A stretch of 64,000 nucleotides of DNA from Tanypteryx hageni (GCA_028673005.1 CM054116.1:147619173-147683172); one strand, 5' to 3'. Counted from the stretch's first letter, positions 1 through 11,627 are shown. Notes: a model not told the origin generated them from the letters alone. Numbers and translations: made by a program.

Positions 1-1285
1 TTTCAGTAAGGCAGTTTTTTAAAGGTTGCAAATTTTCATGAACTCTGTTTATGGTCCGTATGTTGAAATTCCACCTTGTAGAGGATGGACGTGGAATGCT
101 GACGTCCATATGTTTCTTGAGAATGGACACACGTTGTGGTGATCTTGAGAAGAATGTTGGAATAGCCAGAATGTTAGAGAAAAATATTCTTGCGTTTCGT
201 GTAATACTTGCTGCATTTCTCATTATTAAATTAAGTTGATGTGCATAACAGTGAATGAAATGTGCATTACTATAAACTGCTTTTATTTTTGCTTGAACTC
301 CTGCTTTTTTGCCTTTCATGACATTTGCACCATCAAATGTCTGAGCTATCAGTTTTTGTCCATTTCCATTAAGGATTATGTCCAATTGTTCTAAAATACG
401 TTTTGATATGCCATCTGCAGTTTGATTTTCTGGAATAAAGAATCCCCAAAAACGCTCAAATATTTCTTCATTCAATACGTACCGTAGAACAAGGACCATT
501 TGAGTGTGTTCCGAAACATCTGTTGTGTCATCAGCCATGACAGCTACAAAGGAAGCTTTTCTAATTTCCATCCTTATCTCCTCATGGTATATTTGTAGCA
601 GGCAGTCAAGTATCTCATTCTGAATGATCTTAGAAACACCTTTGAAGACTGCACTGGTTTCTAAGTGATTCTTCAAATCTGAATCTAATTTAGATGCCAA
701 ATTTACTAATCTTCTAAATACCCCTGGATTTACTGAATCGTCTTTTTCATCATGTCCACGTAAGGGAGTTTCAAAGTTTCCAGAAAAGTAAATGCAGTCT
801 ATTATTTTGGACAAAATTTCACGGTTCTTTTTAACTTTTATATTATGCTCATTGATTGAAAGTCTGTATGCCTCACTAAGTTTCTCCTTAATACTTACGG
901 TTCCTAAAAGTGACAGTGAAACAACATTATCAACGTGCTTCTTTGACTTCTCATGCTTTTCAGTTTTTTCTTTCATTTTGTTTATATTTCTAAAACCATC
1001 TTTTGTCCACGGTACATCACCTCCAATCAGCAAACACGGGAAGCAAAACAGTGCATTTTTTACTTCACAGCCGCAAAGCCAACTTTTCCGTTGGTACCAT
1101 TCAGAATTAAAGCTACGAATATATTTCTTGTTGTTGCTTTTGCCTGGCTGAGATATTAGAATATCAGGTGTTGAACGACCTCTTTTCTTAACTGTAACTT
1201 TCTCATGGAGAGATAGCTGTGAAAACTTAAGCTGTTGAAGTTCACTTACAGTCACAGAACTTATTTCTTGGGGATGCAAGGCCAT
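1..1285 (-). CDS. hAT-family transposase, ZMYM1/DUF4371-like (3' part outside window)
   Basis: Seen: a minus-strand frame stays open for about 428 codons from the ATG at 1283-1285 to the window edge, with no stop or frameshift. Residues 71-84 hold a zinc-finger pattern (CGC then CFPC) typical of the TTF-type finger of ZMYM1-like hAT proteins. The motif MADDTTDVSEHTQMV (about residues 250-264) carries the first catalytic Asp; TFDGANVMKGKKAG (about 316-329) carries the second; HCYAHQLNL (about 345-353) is the conserved hAT CxxH region. The third catalytic Glu and the C-terminal dimerisation block would lie off the window. Known for the family: cut-and-paste DNA transposition with 8-bp target duplications; some copies are domesticated. 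The GC-rich promoter and the TIR at 1756-1799 belong to the same element. The intact frame suggests a young copy, or a host-retained one. Confidence in family is high, in activity low. Confidence 0.88.
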   Translation of the reverse strand, partial: MALHPQEISSVTVSELQQLKFSQLSLHEKVTVKKRGRSTPDILISQPGKSNNKKYIRSFNSEWYQRKSWLCGCEVKNALFCFPCLLIGGDVPWTKDGFRNINKMKEKTEKHEKSKKHVDNVVSLSLLGTVSIKEKLSEAYRLSINEHNIKVKKNREILSKIIDCIYFSGNFETPLRGHDEKDDSVNPGVFRRLVNLASKLDSDLKNHLETSAVFKGVSKIIQNEILDCLLQIYHEEIRMEIRKASFVAVMADDTTDVSEHTQMVLVLRYVLNEEIFERFWGFFIPENQTADGISKRILEQLDIILNGNGQKLIAQTFDGANVMKGKKAGVQAKIKAVYSNAHFIHCYAHQLNLIMRNAASITRNARIFFSNILAIPTFFSRSPQRVSILKKHMDVSIPRPSSTRWNFNIRTINRVHENLQPLKNCLTE

Positions 1286-1536
1286 GGTTAAAGTTTTCTG
1301 TTAAATAAAAGAACCGAAAAAAATGAATCAAATAGAATAGCTGGAAGCAGAATAACAATCTAATTCTACACTCTTCTACACTTTATCACATTCAAGAATA
1401 TGGTACACGGTTTTTAAGCACAACACACGCTGAGTAAAAAAATCTTCCTTCCACCATCACGCCAGAGCCGGCACTGCGAGAGCAACAGTGCTCTCTCTAC
1501 CTGGCAGTCCCGCCTTCCTCCTCACCCCCCCTCCTA

Positions 1537-1552
1537 TGTGCGCATGCGCACA
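1537..1552. promoter_or_regulatory. NRF1/EWG-type palindromic site in hAT promoter
   Basis: A perfect 16-bp palindrome, TGTGCGCATGCGCACA, lies in a short GC-rich stretch about 250 bp upstream of the hAT start codon and inside the element. Its core GCGCATGCGC matches the known NRF1 site, which in insects is bound by the orthologue erect wing. Use as the transposon promoter is inferred from position. Confidence 0.5.
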
Positions 1553-1755
1553 ACAGTCAAACACCACGTTGCTGGCACTGTGAAGCGCACAGTTCCATAC
1601 AAAGATTTTTGTATCTTTTTCATAAAATGGGGGATGGCTACTGAAGTACTGACATTAAGCTTAAGGAATATATATTGTACTACAAAAATAAAGAAAGAAT
1701 TAACGAAAAAAGGACTCATTATATTAAATGTTATCGATAATATCAAGTGGAAATA

Positions 1756-1799
1756 GGGGGTGCTGCAGTTCCGCAGTGCCTATACACGAGCCGCCACTG
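1756..1799 (-). repeat. 5' terminal inverted repeat of the hAT element
   Basis: Read on the minus strand, the element begins CAGTGGCGGCTCGTG at 1799 and runs into a C-rich stretch. The CAG start and the GGCGGCTCGTG core resemble ends of ZMYM1-type hAT elements. The next eight bases outward (1800-1807) are the expected target duplication, which cannot be checked because the other end is outside the window. Confidence 0.6.
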
Positions 1800-1960
1800 A
1801 TTATCTGCGAGGCGAACTCTTGCCGTATCATTTGTGATTCCTCAAGTGGACATTTCTACTAAGTATTGCACTATATTTGTGCTTTGTATTTTGTCACTGC
1901 AATATAATTGTTAGTACATTTTGTGACATTTATCCAGTGTATGCTATTTGATTTGTGGTC

Positions 1961-3020
1961 GGCAGCAGCAGTGTCACCAAGGGGTATGGTATCGTTTAAT
2001 TATTTTCAAGTACTTTTAGTATTACGGGAGGTTAATGTAAAATGAGACAGTTTCGTCTCATCTCGCTGAACCGATTTCAACCAAATTAGGTAGGTACATA
2101 GAATCTTGTTTGCGTGGTTTGAGGAGACCGCGCAAATTCAGCTGTTCCGTCCTTCGGAAGGGACGTTAAGCCGTTGGCCCCCCTGGTGTTCTTCGCAAGA
2201 GCAGGCAAATGCCGGCACCGGGTTTCCCTCCTCCCTTCTGTGTGTGTGTCCGGTGTGGAAGGCAAGGGGAAACCACCACACCGTGTATGTATATTCCCTA
2301 GTGAAAAACCAATTAATTAATTAATTGGTAGGACCTGTCGTAATACAGAAGACGAATGAATGAATGATAGAATCTTCACATAAATACATGACCAAAATCA
2401 TATATTTGGACCGGATAGACCAAGCAGGGGTGCCACAATTGCAAAATAAATTTTTCTGTAGTTATGATTTTCGAAGGAAATGGCCAAACAGAATTCAAGA
2501 AAATTTGCTACAGAGAATTTTCACAGGAATTCATGGCCAAAATGTCATACTTCGACCCATTCAACTAAGTACGAATGCCACAATTTCAAAGTTTAACTTT
2601 TCGGTAATTATGAATTTGCAAGAAATTGGCAAAACCGATTTCAACGAAATTTTGTATGAAGGGGGATTGCAAGATGAAGAAACCAAAAATAAGATATTAA
2701 GGATAGATATACAAAGCAGGGCTGTCAAAATTAAAGTAATAAATAATAGCATAGCCATAATAGCATATTTGGACCGGATCAACTAAACAGGGGTACCACA
2801 ATTACAAATAAAACTCTTTCAGTAACTAAGGTTTTCGAAGGAATTGGCTAAACGTATGTCAACTAAATTTTATATATATGGTTTTTACAAAGTACCATAA
2901 TCAAATCAAGATTTTTAAAGCGGAGCTAAAGAGCAGAGCCACCACAATTAATAAATAATAAAAATCGTTTGTAACTTAAAAGAAAACTCTTTCCAGAGCG
3001 TAGCCGGGCGTTTCAGCTAG
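1961..3020 (+). mobile_element. Helitron-like non-autonomous element, 3' end at 3020
   Basis: The right end reads GTAGCCGGGCGTTTCAGCTAG followed by T, matching the CTAG/T 3' terminus of Helitrons. Inside, a module containing GGACCGG, then GGGGTGCCACAATTG or GGGGTACCACAATTA, then GAAGGAAATGG or GAAGGAATTGG recurs three times from about 2400 to 2860. There is no ORF with Rep or helicase domains, so this would be non-autonomous. The 5' end is not certain. The stretch around 1960-2080 also resembles 42000-42100, so it may belong to a separate SINE-like repeat. A 259-bp insertion interrupts it at 2108. Confidence 0.5.
2108..2366 (+). mobile_element. SINE or LINE 3'-end insertion with 10-bp TSD
   Basis: This 259-bp insert ends in a GAATGAATGAATGA tail and is flanked by an exact 10-bp direct repeat, ATAGAATCTT, at 2098-2107 and 2367-2376. 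The tail and duplication are the marks of target-primed insertion. Removing it restores continuity of the Helitron-like host sequence. The family is not recognised; no coding sequence is present. Confidence 0.65.
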
Positions 3021-4497
3021 TCATGTCAATAAAGGAAATATTAATGGCTTAGTATAATGTCTACCAACTGAAATGCCAGTAGTGATGCCAAGGTAATATC
3101 GAATTTTTGATTCACCGATTAATTTCCTTATCAATTGTAATTAATTATACAATCGACTATTACTTAAAACATACCTTACTCGAATATTTGTAATATAATC
3201 TTTATGTTCACATAATACCTGCGTCGTAAATTACCCATTTATTTTCACTTACAAACGTTGTGCATACGTAAAGGAAATAGACGTATTTACGTTCATTTCT
3301 TCGTCGTTCCAAATGTTGCGTGCGCACGAAAAAATTAATCTATCTATTGATACCCGCAAAAACTTTTGCGAAGTCAGTCAGAAATCTGCATGTCTTAACA
3401 TGCAGTCTCACACAGTTCGAAGATCGATTAGCCTTGCAATTACCTATGACTCGTCTGTGAAAATGAGGTTCACTTAATAACGGAGTGAAACGAAATTATG
3501 ATGGCTGCAACAACAATTTAACTCAATGAATTATAAAAAGATATACCGCATTTCAATCTCGTGCATTCCGTCAGCCAAACCGACTTCTTACGCCGGTGTT
3601 TAACGTGGAATATACGGAAAATGCTATCAAGTGGCAAGTAACGGAAGAAGAAACTGCAAAAGTGTTTTCTTTTACTTTTTTAAACGCATATATCTCCACT
3701 GTTTTTGAGAGTTGGGCCTTGTCACTTTCGCTATTTCCGCTATGTAACGAATATTATCGAGCCGGGGAATTTGATAAAACCGATAAAATCGTCGATTCGA
3801 AATTCGTAAATCCACTCGTACTTCTACCATAACAACTAATTACGCAGCGAGTTTGCTTCAGTCCTCCCCCAACAACCCCTCACTTGGACGAAAATACAAT
3901 TCCATGGGCCTGCTTACCCTATCATCACGATGAATGTGACTGTTAAATAACAATGGCGAATTATAATAGTACTTTCAAACGATAGCCCAAAACACGGAAT
4001 AATCTTTGTTAACCCCGGTCGATACGTAAGAATGCGTCGTATTTTATACAATAATAAACCCTGAAGGCTGAGGTGGCGCCACGACAGGACTATATACATG
4101 GTCACCGACTGACATAGCATTCACGTAAATATGAAGTTAAAATTCAGTCTGCCGCGAATTCGACGACACTCATATTGTTGGAATACTTTTGGAAATGACT
4201 GTACATATTCTTATCATTGTCTCCTGATGATACTACTGTGTAGCGAAACCATGGTTGTGAAATATTAAGAAACTAAAATTCTGGATAGTATTTTAATTTA
4301 ATTTAATTTAATTTAATAAATTTAAAGTATTTAAATTGTTAATTCTCTATGCCTTTAAAATGACTTACAATTATCGTAGGAATTTGCGACTTGGGCCAAA
4401 TAGCGCCTTAAAGAATTTTTAAATAATCTTCAAATTAATCTACAAATTTGATTTTTCAACGAAACTTGCACGTTTTCCGTGATAAAAACATTTTATT
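3021..4497. other. No gene recognised; AT-rich, short TTTAA microsatellite
   Basis: No ORF here has recognisable domains. A pure TTTAA/TTAAT microsatellite lies at about 4291-4315. The stretch ends at the target duplication of the 6.3-kb hAT element. I see no promoter or RNA structure that I can support. Confidence 0.5.
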
Positions 4498-4772
4498 GTC
4501 AAGACCAGGGTTGTCCAACCTTTTTCAGTGAAGGGCCACATTTAGAAATTTTCAGTCCCCTTCGGGCCAAAACGTACGACCTTTTTATTTGTTAGGGATT
4601 CGATTATGCGGGTCGATGTCTATATCATGTAGGCCATTCAAGACTATCATTTACGCTTGATGTTTTCTTTTTTATCAATAAATTTATTGAAGTTCAAAGA
4701 ATAAAATTCACAAAGATTATTATTTATTCAATACACAAATAGGCAAATTACAATTTTACAATTACAAGGATT

Positions 4773-7725
4773 TAGTTAGATATTTGACATTGCTTTTGCT
4801 TGCACAAAAAATCAATGTCCCCCCGTACACTTGACGTGGAAATATGAAGTACATTGCATAAATGTTCGTCTGTCAATAATGACCTCGACTTTAACTTTAC
4901 ATTTTTCATAAGTGAAAAAAGTCGTTCACAACAATATGTGCTACCAAACAGTGCAATAAACCGAATGGCATGTTTCGAAAGGATTCTTTGTTAACGTATT
5001 TCCTATAAAACGTGTGAATGTCATCCTCCACAAAAGCTCTCCTCAAGTAACTGCTTGCTTGAACTTCAATTAATTCTAATTGAAAGGTATTTTCCACTTC
5101 ATTAACATCTATGCTAAATGGATCAGCAAAAAGTTTAAGCTCGAGACTATGATTTCTGAAATCTGCAAATTTCTGTTCGAATTCGTTTCTCCGGCTACCA
5201 ATCAATGTTGCGTATTTTTCAAATTTTACTGTCTTAGCACGTCTTACTACAAGTTTTGTGAAGTGGTCAGTTTTTATAACACGTAACTGCTTTTGAAACT
5301 GCTTTAACTTCTCGGTAATGGCTGTAACCTGCTCATTTAACGCATTGACGAAGTGACCCTTTCCTTTTAGCTTTATATTCAATTCTGCAAGATATTTGGG
5401 TGTGTCAACTAAGAAAGCAAGGTCATTCAGCCAATCCTCATTGTCCATGTTACTCGCATCTACATCTACATATTACCCAGCAAGTCACCTTGACGGTGGA
5501 TGGCAGGGGTGCCGCGCACCAAGTTCCTAACTAATTATTATTTACTTATCTATTGTGGTCACGTATTGTCCTAGGAAAAAAGGACTACTTATACCTCTCC
5601 GTCCTACTATCTATTTCGCGAATCTTGTCCTCATTATCCCTCCGTCCGATATACGTTGGTTGTCGAATAATATCCTTCATTTCATTTACGAATATCTCCG
5701 ACCTATATTTATCTAGAAGTTTAAGTCTCGCCTGTAATCTACGATCTTTCAACGATGGCCAACTCAACTCTTCAATGAGTAACGTAACGCTCTGTTTTTT
5801 ATCGTAATTCTTTTTCACGAATCTAGCTGCTCGCCGCTGTATTTTTTCTAAATCCTTTATGAGTCCCCTCTGATATGGATCCCAAACCGCTGCTGCGTAT
5901 TCCATTTGAGGTCTAACCAAGGATAAATAACAGGATTCTCTCACCTTTTCCGTGCTTTTCCTGACTATTCTACGCACAAAAGCCAACTTCTTATTTGCCA
6001 CACCTATCACTCGTCTTATGTGGGTGTCCCAAGACAGGTCAAGGTTACCCCGAGGTATTTCACGGATTCCGAAACAGGAATGATCTCACCATCTATCGAG
6101 TAGGTAAACACGGACGATGGGCTTCTAGATTTCCAAAAGTTTGGAACGTTACTCTTTTTCTGATTGATTTCTAGCTGCCATTTCTTGCACCAAACAGATA
6201 ACGCATCCAGATCATCCTGAAGCTGACGATGGTCGCTAGGACCACTAATTTCTCTATAGACTACGGTGTCATCCGCAAAAAGCCTGATTTTACTTTTCAC
6301 AACTGAGCTGATGTCGTTTATATAAAGCAAGAAAAGCATAGGTCCGATCACACTATCCTGCGGCACTCCAGAGACTACATCTGCCACACTCGAGGACTTA
6401 CCATCGATGACTACTTTTTGTTTTCTATTCCAAAGGAAAGCGCGATCCCAGCTAATGACTTTAACATTAACGCCAAGATTTCCCAATTTTAATAACAACT
6501 TACGGTGGGGAACTTTGTCAAAAGCTTTTCTAAAATCAAGGAACACTGCATCGACCTGTTTATTATTTTCGCCGCATGATAAGACATCATTCACAAACAG
6601 ACCGAGTTGGGTGTCACAGGATCTACCTTTTCTGAAGCCATGTTGACAGCTGACTAACAGCGATCTACTCTCGAGATAACACATTGTGTTGCTAACAATC
6701 CTTTCCTTTGTTTCTTATAAATTCCATTATTTCTTCTAGCAGAGAGTAGAAGCGCGCCAATGTGTTCGCCCTACTAAGCCAACGTACGTAACTGAAGTAA
6801 ATTACATCGCCATAGTCTGATCATAATTCTGCAGGAATGGGTCGGAACTGTCGATGATTGAGCCCTCGTGACTTAATAAAATTAATTGTGGAAACAATAA
6901 CTTCCATCACATGCTTCAACTGCAGTGTCTTTGCACAAATTTTCTCCTGGTGAATTATGCAATGATATGTGATAATTTCATGTGACAATGATTTTTGCTT
7001 CGCTTCCCTGTCATCGCAGGAGCTCCATCAGTTGTTAGACCACAAAGGTTACTCTATTGGAGTCTAAATTTTATCAACAGACGTTTTACTTCATCGTAAA
7101 TGTCTTGTCCCTTTGTTGTGCCTTTCATTGGACCAAGTTCAAGAAGTTCCTCAATTATTTCATAAGTGTCGTTGACTCCTCGTACAATGACTGCCAATTG
7201 AGCTGTATCGTGCACATCTGTACTCTCATCAACAGCTAAACTGTAAAACTTGCACGCCTTAATTCTTTCTACCAAAGTATTTTTAATGTTAGATGCCAGC
7301 TCATCTACTCTTCTAGCGATTGTTTGATGCGAAAGGCTAATTTTTTGGACTAACGACTTTTTATCGGGGCATGCAACAGATGTAAAAATGTCCAGGCATT
7401 CTTTTACGAATTCCCCATCAGAAAATGGTTTTCCTCTCTTCGCTAATGTTTCGGCTATCAAGAAACTGATCTTGGTTGCCTCCTCAGAATTCTCCTTTGC
7501 AGCTTTGAAAAAAGATAGTTGTCCAATAATATTCTTTTTTATCGAGGTAATTTTGTCGAATCTCACTTGACTCACGAGGCTGTCGAATTTACTGGAGTGT
7601 TTTGTAGAATAATGTCGCTTGACATTGTATTCCTTAATAACAGCTATCTTCTCGTGACATATAAGATATAGTATACCGTCATTATGTTCAATAAAAAAGA
7701 AGTCATGGGTCCACGATGACGACAT
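4773..7725 (-). pseudogene. hAT transposase, GTF2IRD2-like, broken by LINE insertion
   Basis: N-terminal part: an open frame at 7054-7725 with a degenerate BED-like start and the block FYSLAVDESTDVHDTAQLAV carrying the first catalytic Asp. The middle (about 6700-7050) continues in broken frames with TTDGAPAMTGK (second Asp region) and RWLSR. A LINE then interrupts it between about 6700 and 5459. C-terminal part: open frame 4906-5448 (leucine- and lysine-rich helices), then a frameshift near 4960 into the hAT dimerisation block, recognisable as FGSTYCCERLFSLMK, with a stop at about 4773. Family knowledge: many such proteins are annotated as general transcription factor II-I repeat domain-containing protein 2-like, after a mammalian gene that captured this transposase. 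This copy cannot encode a full protein. Confidence 0.85.
5459..6700 (-). pseudogene. CR1/jockey-like LINE reverse transcriptase, 5'-truncated
   Basis: Frame 6016-6684 shows RT motifs: HGFRKGRSCDTQL, motif A AVFLDFRKAFDKVPH, motif B GVPQDSVIGPMLFLLY (usual second Gly replaced by Asp) and motif C LFADD. A frameshift near 6010 leads into 5585-6010, which holds the thumb and C-terminal signature LVRPQMEYAAAVWDPY and IQRRAARFV. The 3' end, on the minus strand, closes with a short TAGATG-type repeat at about 5455-5475. The endonuclease and ORF1 are missing, as usual for 5'-truncated LINE copies. It sits inside the hAT transposase, so it is younger than that element. Confidence 0.85.
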
Positions 7726-8269
7726 TCACTTGCAATTTTTCATTTCTTGACTGAATGCATGTTTACCTATAAATATTTATTTCATTATAACCAAGTTAAT
7801 TTCAATGAAAAATAACAATCTCTGCATATTTACGTGCTTAAAAGGATTAAATTTCAAAATAATACAGTAATAAATTAATATCTGATATTCTTATTGCAAA
7901 ATATAGGGAAAATACAAAATAAAATAAAGAAAAAAAATCAAATCTAAAGACAAAAATCAATGTAATTCTTCCCCGACACCAACCTAAGCTATTTTAAGAA
8001 CCATAGTTTCTGCTGTAATAACATGGGTAGATTGATCCTAAGTCCTATGCAATTAATACGCGTTTATGAGCGTTATAGAATGAGATTCTTATTTCGACAT
8101 TAATAAAATAAAAATCAATGTCCGATGTCGTATTTTTAAGATATTTTAATTTTGGTTAAAAAAATTACGTGTCAATCATTCCTGTGTTACACAAGTTGAG
8201 AAAAGTGCTTCAAGATTCGAACTCAGGCCTCTTCTTTAAAAATGATGCCAAATTCATAATCACAATTTA
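7726..8269. other. Interior of hAT element, no gene seen
   Basis: AT-rich sequence upstream of the transposase N-terminal frame. I see no conserved domain. Confidence 0.4.
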
Positions 8270-8790
8270 TCCGCAAACTTCTTAATTCCTCAATTACGTC
8301 ATCTGCTGAGTTAATAACCTGTATTTGATCTAAATAATTTTCTTGCAAAGTTTTGCAGAGCGACAATGATAAGCTGAAACATTTTTTTACTATAAATAAT
8401 GATAAAACAAACTCAATTTGGTTAAGTGCACAAAGTATAGTTTACCATTGGACCGAGTGTCCCTATCACGCCACTCAGTGATAATATTTAAAGATTCTAA
8501 AACCGAATCAAGTAATTCTACAAAAGCTGTCACGGAGTTATGTCTTTCTATTCATCTTGTGGCGCACAATTCTCTCAATTTTTCGCAATTTGCAGAAGGC
8601 TCAATATTTTTCGCAATTACTGATTTTAATACAAACTGCCTTTTCGAGGTATGTATTGAAAAACATACACTTTACCCACAGTTCCCATGCAATTACGTAA
8701 GGGGGCGATATCACAAGCGTTGCTAATAGCGAAATTCAAACTATGGGAAGCACAGTGTACATACAAAACTGTAGATACAATTTCTCTAAT
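8270..8790 (-). pseudogene. Fragment of a second, different hAT transposase (ZMYM1/DUF4371-like)
   Basis: Minus-strand reading in shifting frames gives YVHCASHSLNFAISNACDIA (the CxxH region of hAT proteins), then LRELCATRWIERHNSV and WRDRDTRSNGK, then a leucine-rich segment ending near EEA. This order matches the RW block and downstream helices of 52-kDa-repressor/ZMYM1-like hAT transposases. It does not continue the GTF2IRD2-like gene next to it, so it is an independent fragment inside the 4506-10807 element. Several stops are present and no N- or C-terminal part was found. Confidence 0.65.
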
Positions 8791-8859
8791 GTGCAGGGAA
8801 AGAAGGTGGTATGAAGGGAGTGTAGGAGGGAGAGTGGAATGGGTAGAGGGGGCGAGGGA

Positions 8860-8925
8860 CGGAGAGAGAGAGAGAGAGGGAAGAAGAGAGAGGGAAGGAG
8901 AGAGAGAGAGGGGGGGGGGAATGGG
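8860..8925 (+). repeat. GA-rich microsatellite
   Basis: Purine tract of GAGAGA and GGGAA runs ending in a run of G. It accounts for the arginine- and glutamate-rich frames that can be read here, which are not genes. Confidence 0.8.
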
Positions 8926-8949
8926 ATAGAGAGGTAGGAAAAGAAAAGC

Positions 8950-10793
8950 AGTAAAAGAATAGTTTTAACTGCCAATGTAAATAGCTAATATAGGGCGTGA
9001 AATTTTCTTATAAATGACCAAATGAAAACTTATATACAAAATCAATTCAATGTGATTGCGATGCATGTCACAGGCTCTCTACTTATACCATATTATAACA
9101 ATAAAATTAAAGTTGAAAAAGCAGTGTTTTATAATCAATAAATAAAGGAAGTTTCATTGTTCACATAAGTTGTTTTTTTAACCTATAAAAAATCTCCCGG
9201 AATATACTACTCATGAGGTTTTTGAAAAACACTGCCCTATGAGGCCAAAATTTAAAAGGAACGTCACATGCATTTTAAATTAAGAAACGATTATTATTCT
9301 AGAAGAAAGTATTTTTGAGACCTCAGTCATGTAAAAATACTTGAAAGAGGAAGAAGCAGAAATAGCGGATTTTGGCAAATATTTTTAATATAAATCGAAA
9401 CTTACCTATTCGATTAAAATTCCGCACTGATTTTAATTTGCTATGTCCATAAGTCGCTAAGTAACACCTGCATTCGTAAACGCATAAACAGTAAAAGTCA
9501 ATATTGATATAAACTGCCCAGCAAAGACAACAAAATATTATTGAATAATTATAAATGAAAACACAGACTTGTTATATATTCACTATCTTGACACACAGAG
9601 CTGCAAGAAGACCGAACTCACTCGACTCATTGACAAAATGCTTCGTAGAACTGACGGGGGAGAAGGGCTAACGTATTTCGTGAAATTCCCAAACGCAAAA
9701 TTGGTGGAAGAAGGGGTAGGAGAGAGAACTATGTGAGTTCTCCAATGTGTAGGAAAATAACGGTTTACTATCCCCCGTTCTCATTGCAGGCCATTACTAA
9801 CAAACCACAACCAGATCGAAAAGAAGGATAATTAAGTAAAGAATGCTAAAAGGGTGCATTGTTGGGACCCTGTCACCATACGCAGCTTGTTATTTTATCC
9901 TACAATCGTGGAAGAGAGAACCTTAACATCCTTTCTCGCCCTCACAAATCCCCACTGTCGCCGACGCTCAGGAAAATTTCATTCTCGTAGCATTTTATGA
10001 CGAGCTAATGACCGCAAGGGGAGGAAAATGAGAGAAGTGGGGAGATGGCAGACGGCGCTAAGGGAAGATAGAAAAGCAGTGGGCAGAGTGGGGAAAACCC
10101 GAGTCGAGGGCTGAGAAAAGGAAAGTGGGAAGGGACGAAACGCCGCCCCTTGAAATCGCTTGACGGCGTTCCTTGCACCCGCGTTTTACGATAGGAAAGT
10201 ATTGTGACCGCTCATAAGACCGGGTCCCAGAGGCCCGTGCCTCGTGGATTTTGCCCCGGTATCCCCGCCCTGTCGGTGGCCCTGCGGTTGAGACTGCAGT
10301 ATCAGGAATCGCGATGAAGAAGGAACTTTTAAATAATTAAAGACTGATTATTGAGAAAATGCACCTCAACACAGACGCATTGCATATCCTCAATAAAGAA
10401 CCACTTAAAAGTTTTTGTAAATTTAATTTGTATGCAATAGTTACAAAACGTTTGCTGAACGGATGAAAGGCTCTCGCGGACCGCATGAAAACCTCCGGCG
10501 GGCCGCATTCTGGCCCGTGGGCTGTATTTATTTATTTAAAAAACATTACAATTTGACCAGCCGGCCAGGTGGCAATTAAAACATAATATATAATTCTAAA
10601 ATTCCAATTTTACAAATAAAGTGCTCATAAATTATATTAGAAAAATTAAAATATATTAAAAAATATTTAACAATATACAATTTCAAACTAATTACAATCA
10701 GTGCATAGAGTGCGGATTTTCGTGGGTTCATGAAAGGCATTCTCGGCTACCGTAGCGGTCACGGGGCCCACGAAGTCCCCACCGTACTCGTAT
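8950..10793. other. 5' noncoding interior of hAT element
   Basis: No protein domain is recognisable. 9980-10300 is GC- and CpG-richer than the flanks. 10490-10530 holds the subterminal GGCCGCATTCTGGCCCG sequence, and 10530-10720 is AT-rich and may be a small insertion. Confidence 0.4.
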
Positions 10794-10815
10794 GTTGGAC
10801 AACCCTGGTCAAGAC

Positions 10816-11627
10816 AATCAGGGCTTATAGGATAACAATGTGCCCAAAATTGATATTTGTATATTGGAGTAAAATCGCTATTTCCACATAGATTTTCCTA
10901 AAAGACGTCCATGGGAAGTAGAAATTTACTATTGGACATTTTTACGTTTTTAGCAGTTTTTATGAAAAATCCCACATATAACTCTATTGTTGTTTTTTAG
11001 AGGACCGTCGACAGTTGAAGTAATTTAGAGACTTTGGAGGAACACAAACATCCATTATGGTAATTATTGTGTTACCTATATTCTCGGAACATTTCCCAAC
11101 ATTGCAATTTACAATATCTATCATAGCTTCCATTCGATAAAATAAATCGTCCTCAACAGTATGCATAAATTTCTGTACTGACCTTTTCTAAATACTTATA
11201 TGTTATACCAGTCTCTGTAAATAAAAAACGGAACATTTGGTATTTTGTACTTACTTCTATTCACAATATCTATAAAGACAAAATTTTAAAAATATTCATC
11301 AGTGGAATAAAAATAGCCTATTTACCAAATTCTAATTACTTTCAGGTGTAACCAATCTCTGTTGTCACGGTAAATAAATAAGCGCTGTGTTCATTTACAT
11401 TCCACCACCGCTAAGGAGAATGCATATCAAGGCATATATCTTTAAATAGCTGAAATTACACGGTGTTGCTCGGGTTTTCAAGTCAAGATAAAAGACATTA
11501 AGGAAGATTTAAAAATAAAACCAAGTAATGAAACCAGGTTAATTTTTATTGTAGAGCTTAATGGTATGCAATATTTCTTACCTTCCCATCTTTTTCCCAA
11601 ATAAATAAATTTTTCCAGCGTCCTTTA
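10816..11627. other. No gene recognised
   Basis: AT-rich sequence between the hAT target duplication and the direct repeat that borders the gypsy element. I see no domain or RNA gene. Confidence 0.4.

Larger units (their letters stand above)
4498..10815 (-). mobile_element. Complete hAT element (4506-10807) with 8-bp TSD
   Basis: The left end starts CAGGGTTGTCCAAC at 4506-4519 and the right end closes GTTGGACAACCCTG at 10794-10807, giving a perfect 14-bp TIR. Both are bordered by the same 8-bp sequence GTCAAGAC (4498-4505 and 10808-10815), the TSD length of hAT transposons. The interior holds a decayed GTF2IRD2-like transposase on the minus strand, a LINE inserted in it, and a fragment of another hAT. 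GC-rich sequence at about 9980-10300 lies near the 5' end of the transposase strand and may be its promoter region. The exact TSD, despite a broken gene, suggests modest age. Confidence 0.9.

Noticed and set aside
4224..4248. Hammerhead-ribozyme-like core: CTGATGA, a CTAC/GTAG stem, then CGAAAC
   Set aside because: I could not find the matching stem I and stem III partners with a cleavage triplet on either side, so the fold is incomplete.
8687..8975. Arg/Glu-rich and Pro/Ser/Leu-rich frames
   Set aside because: Translation of a GA microsatellite on the two strands.
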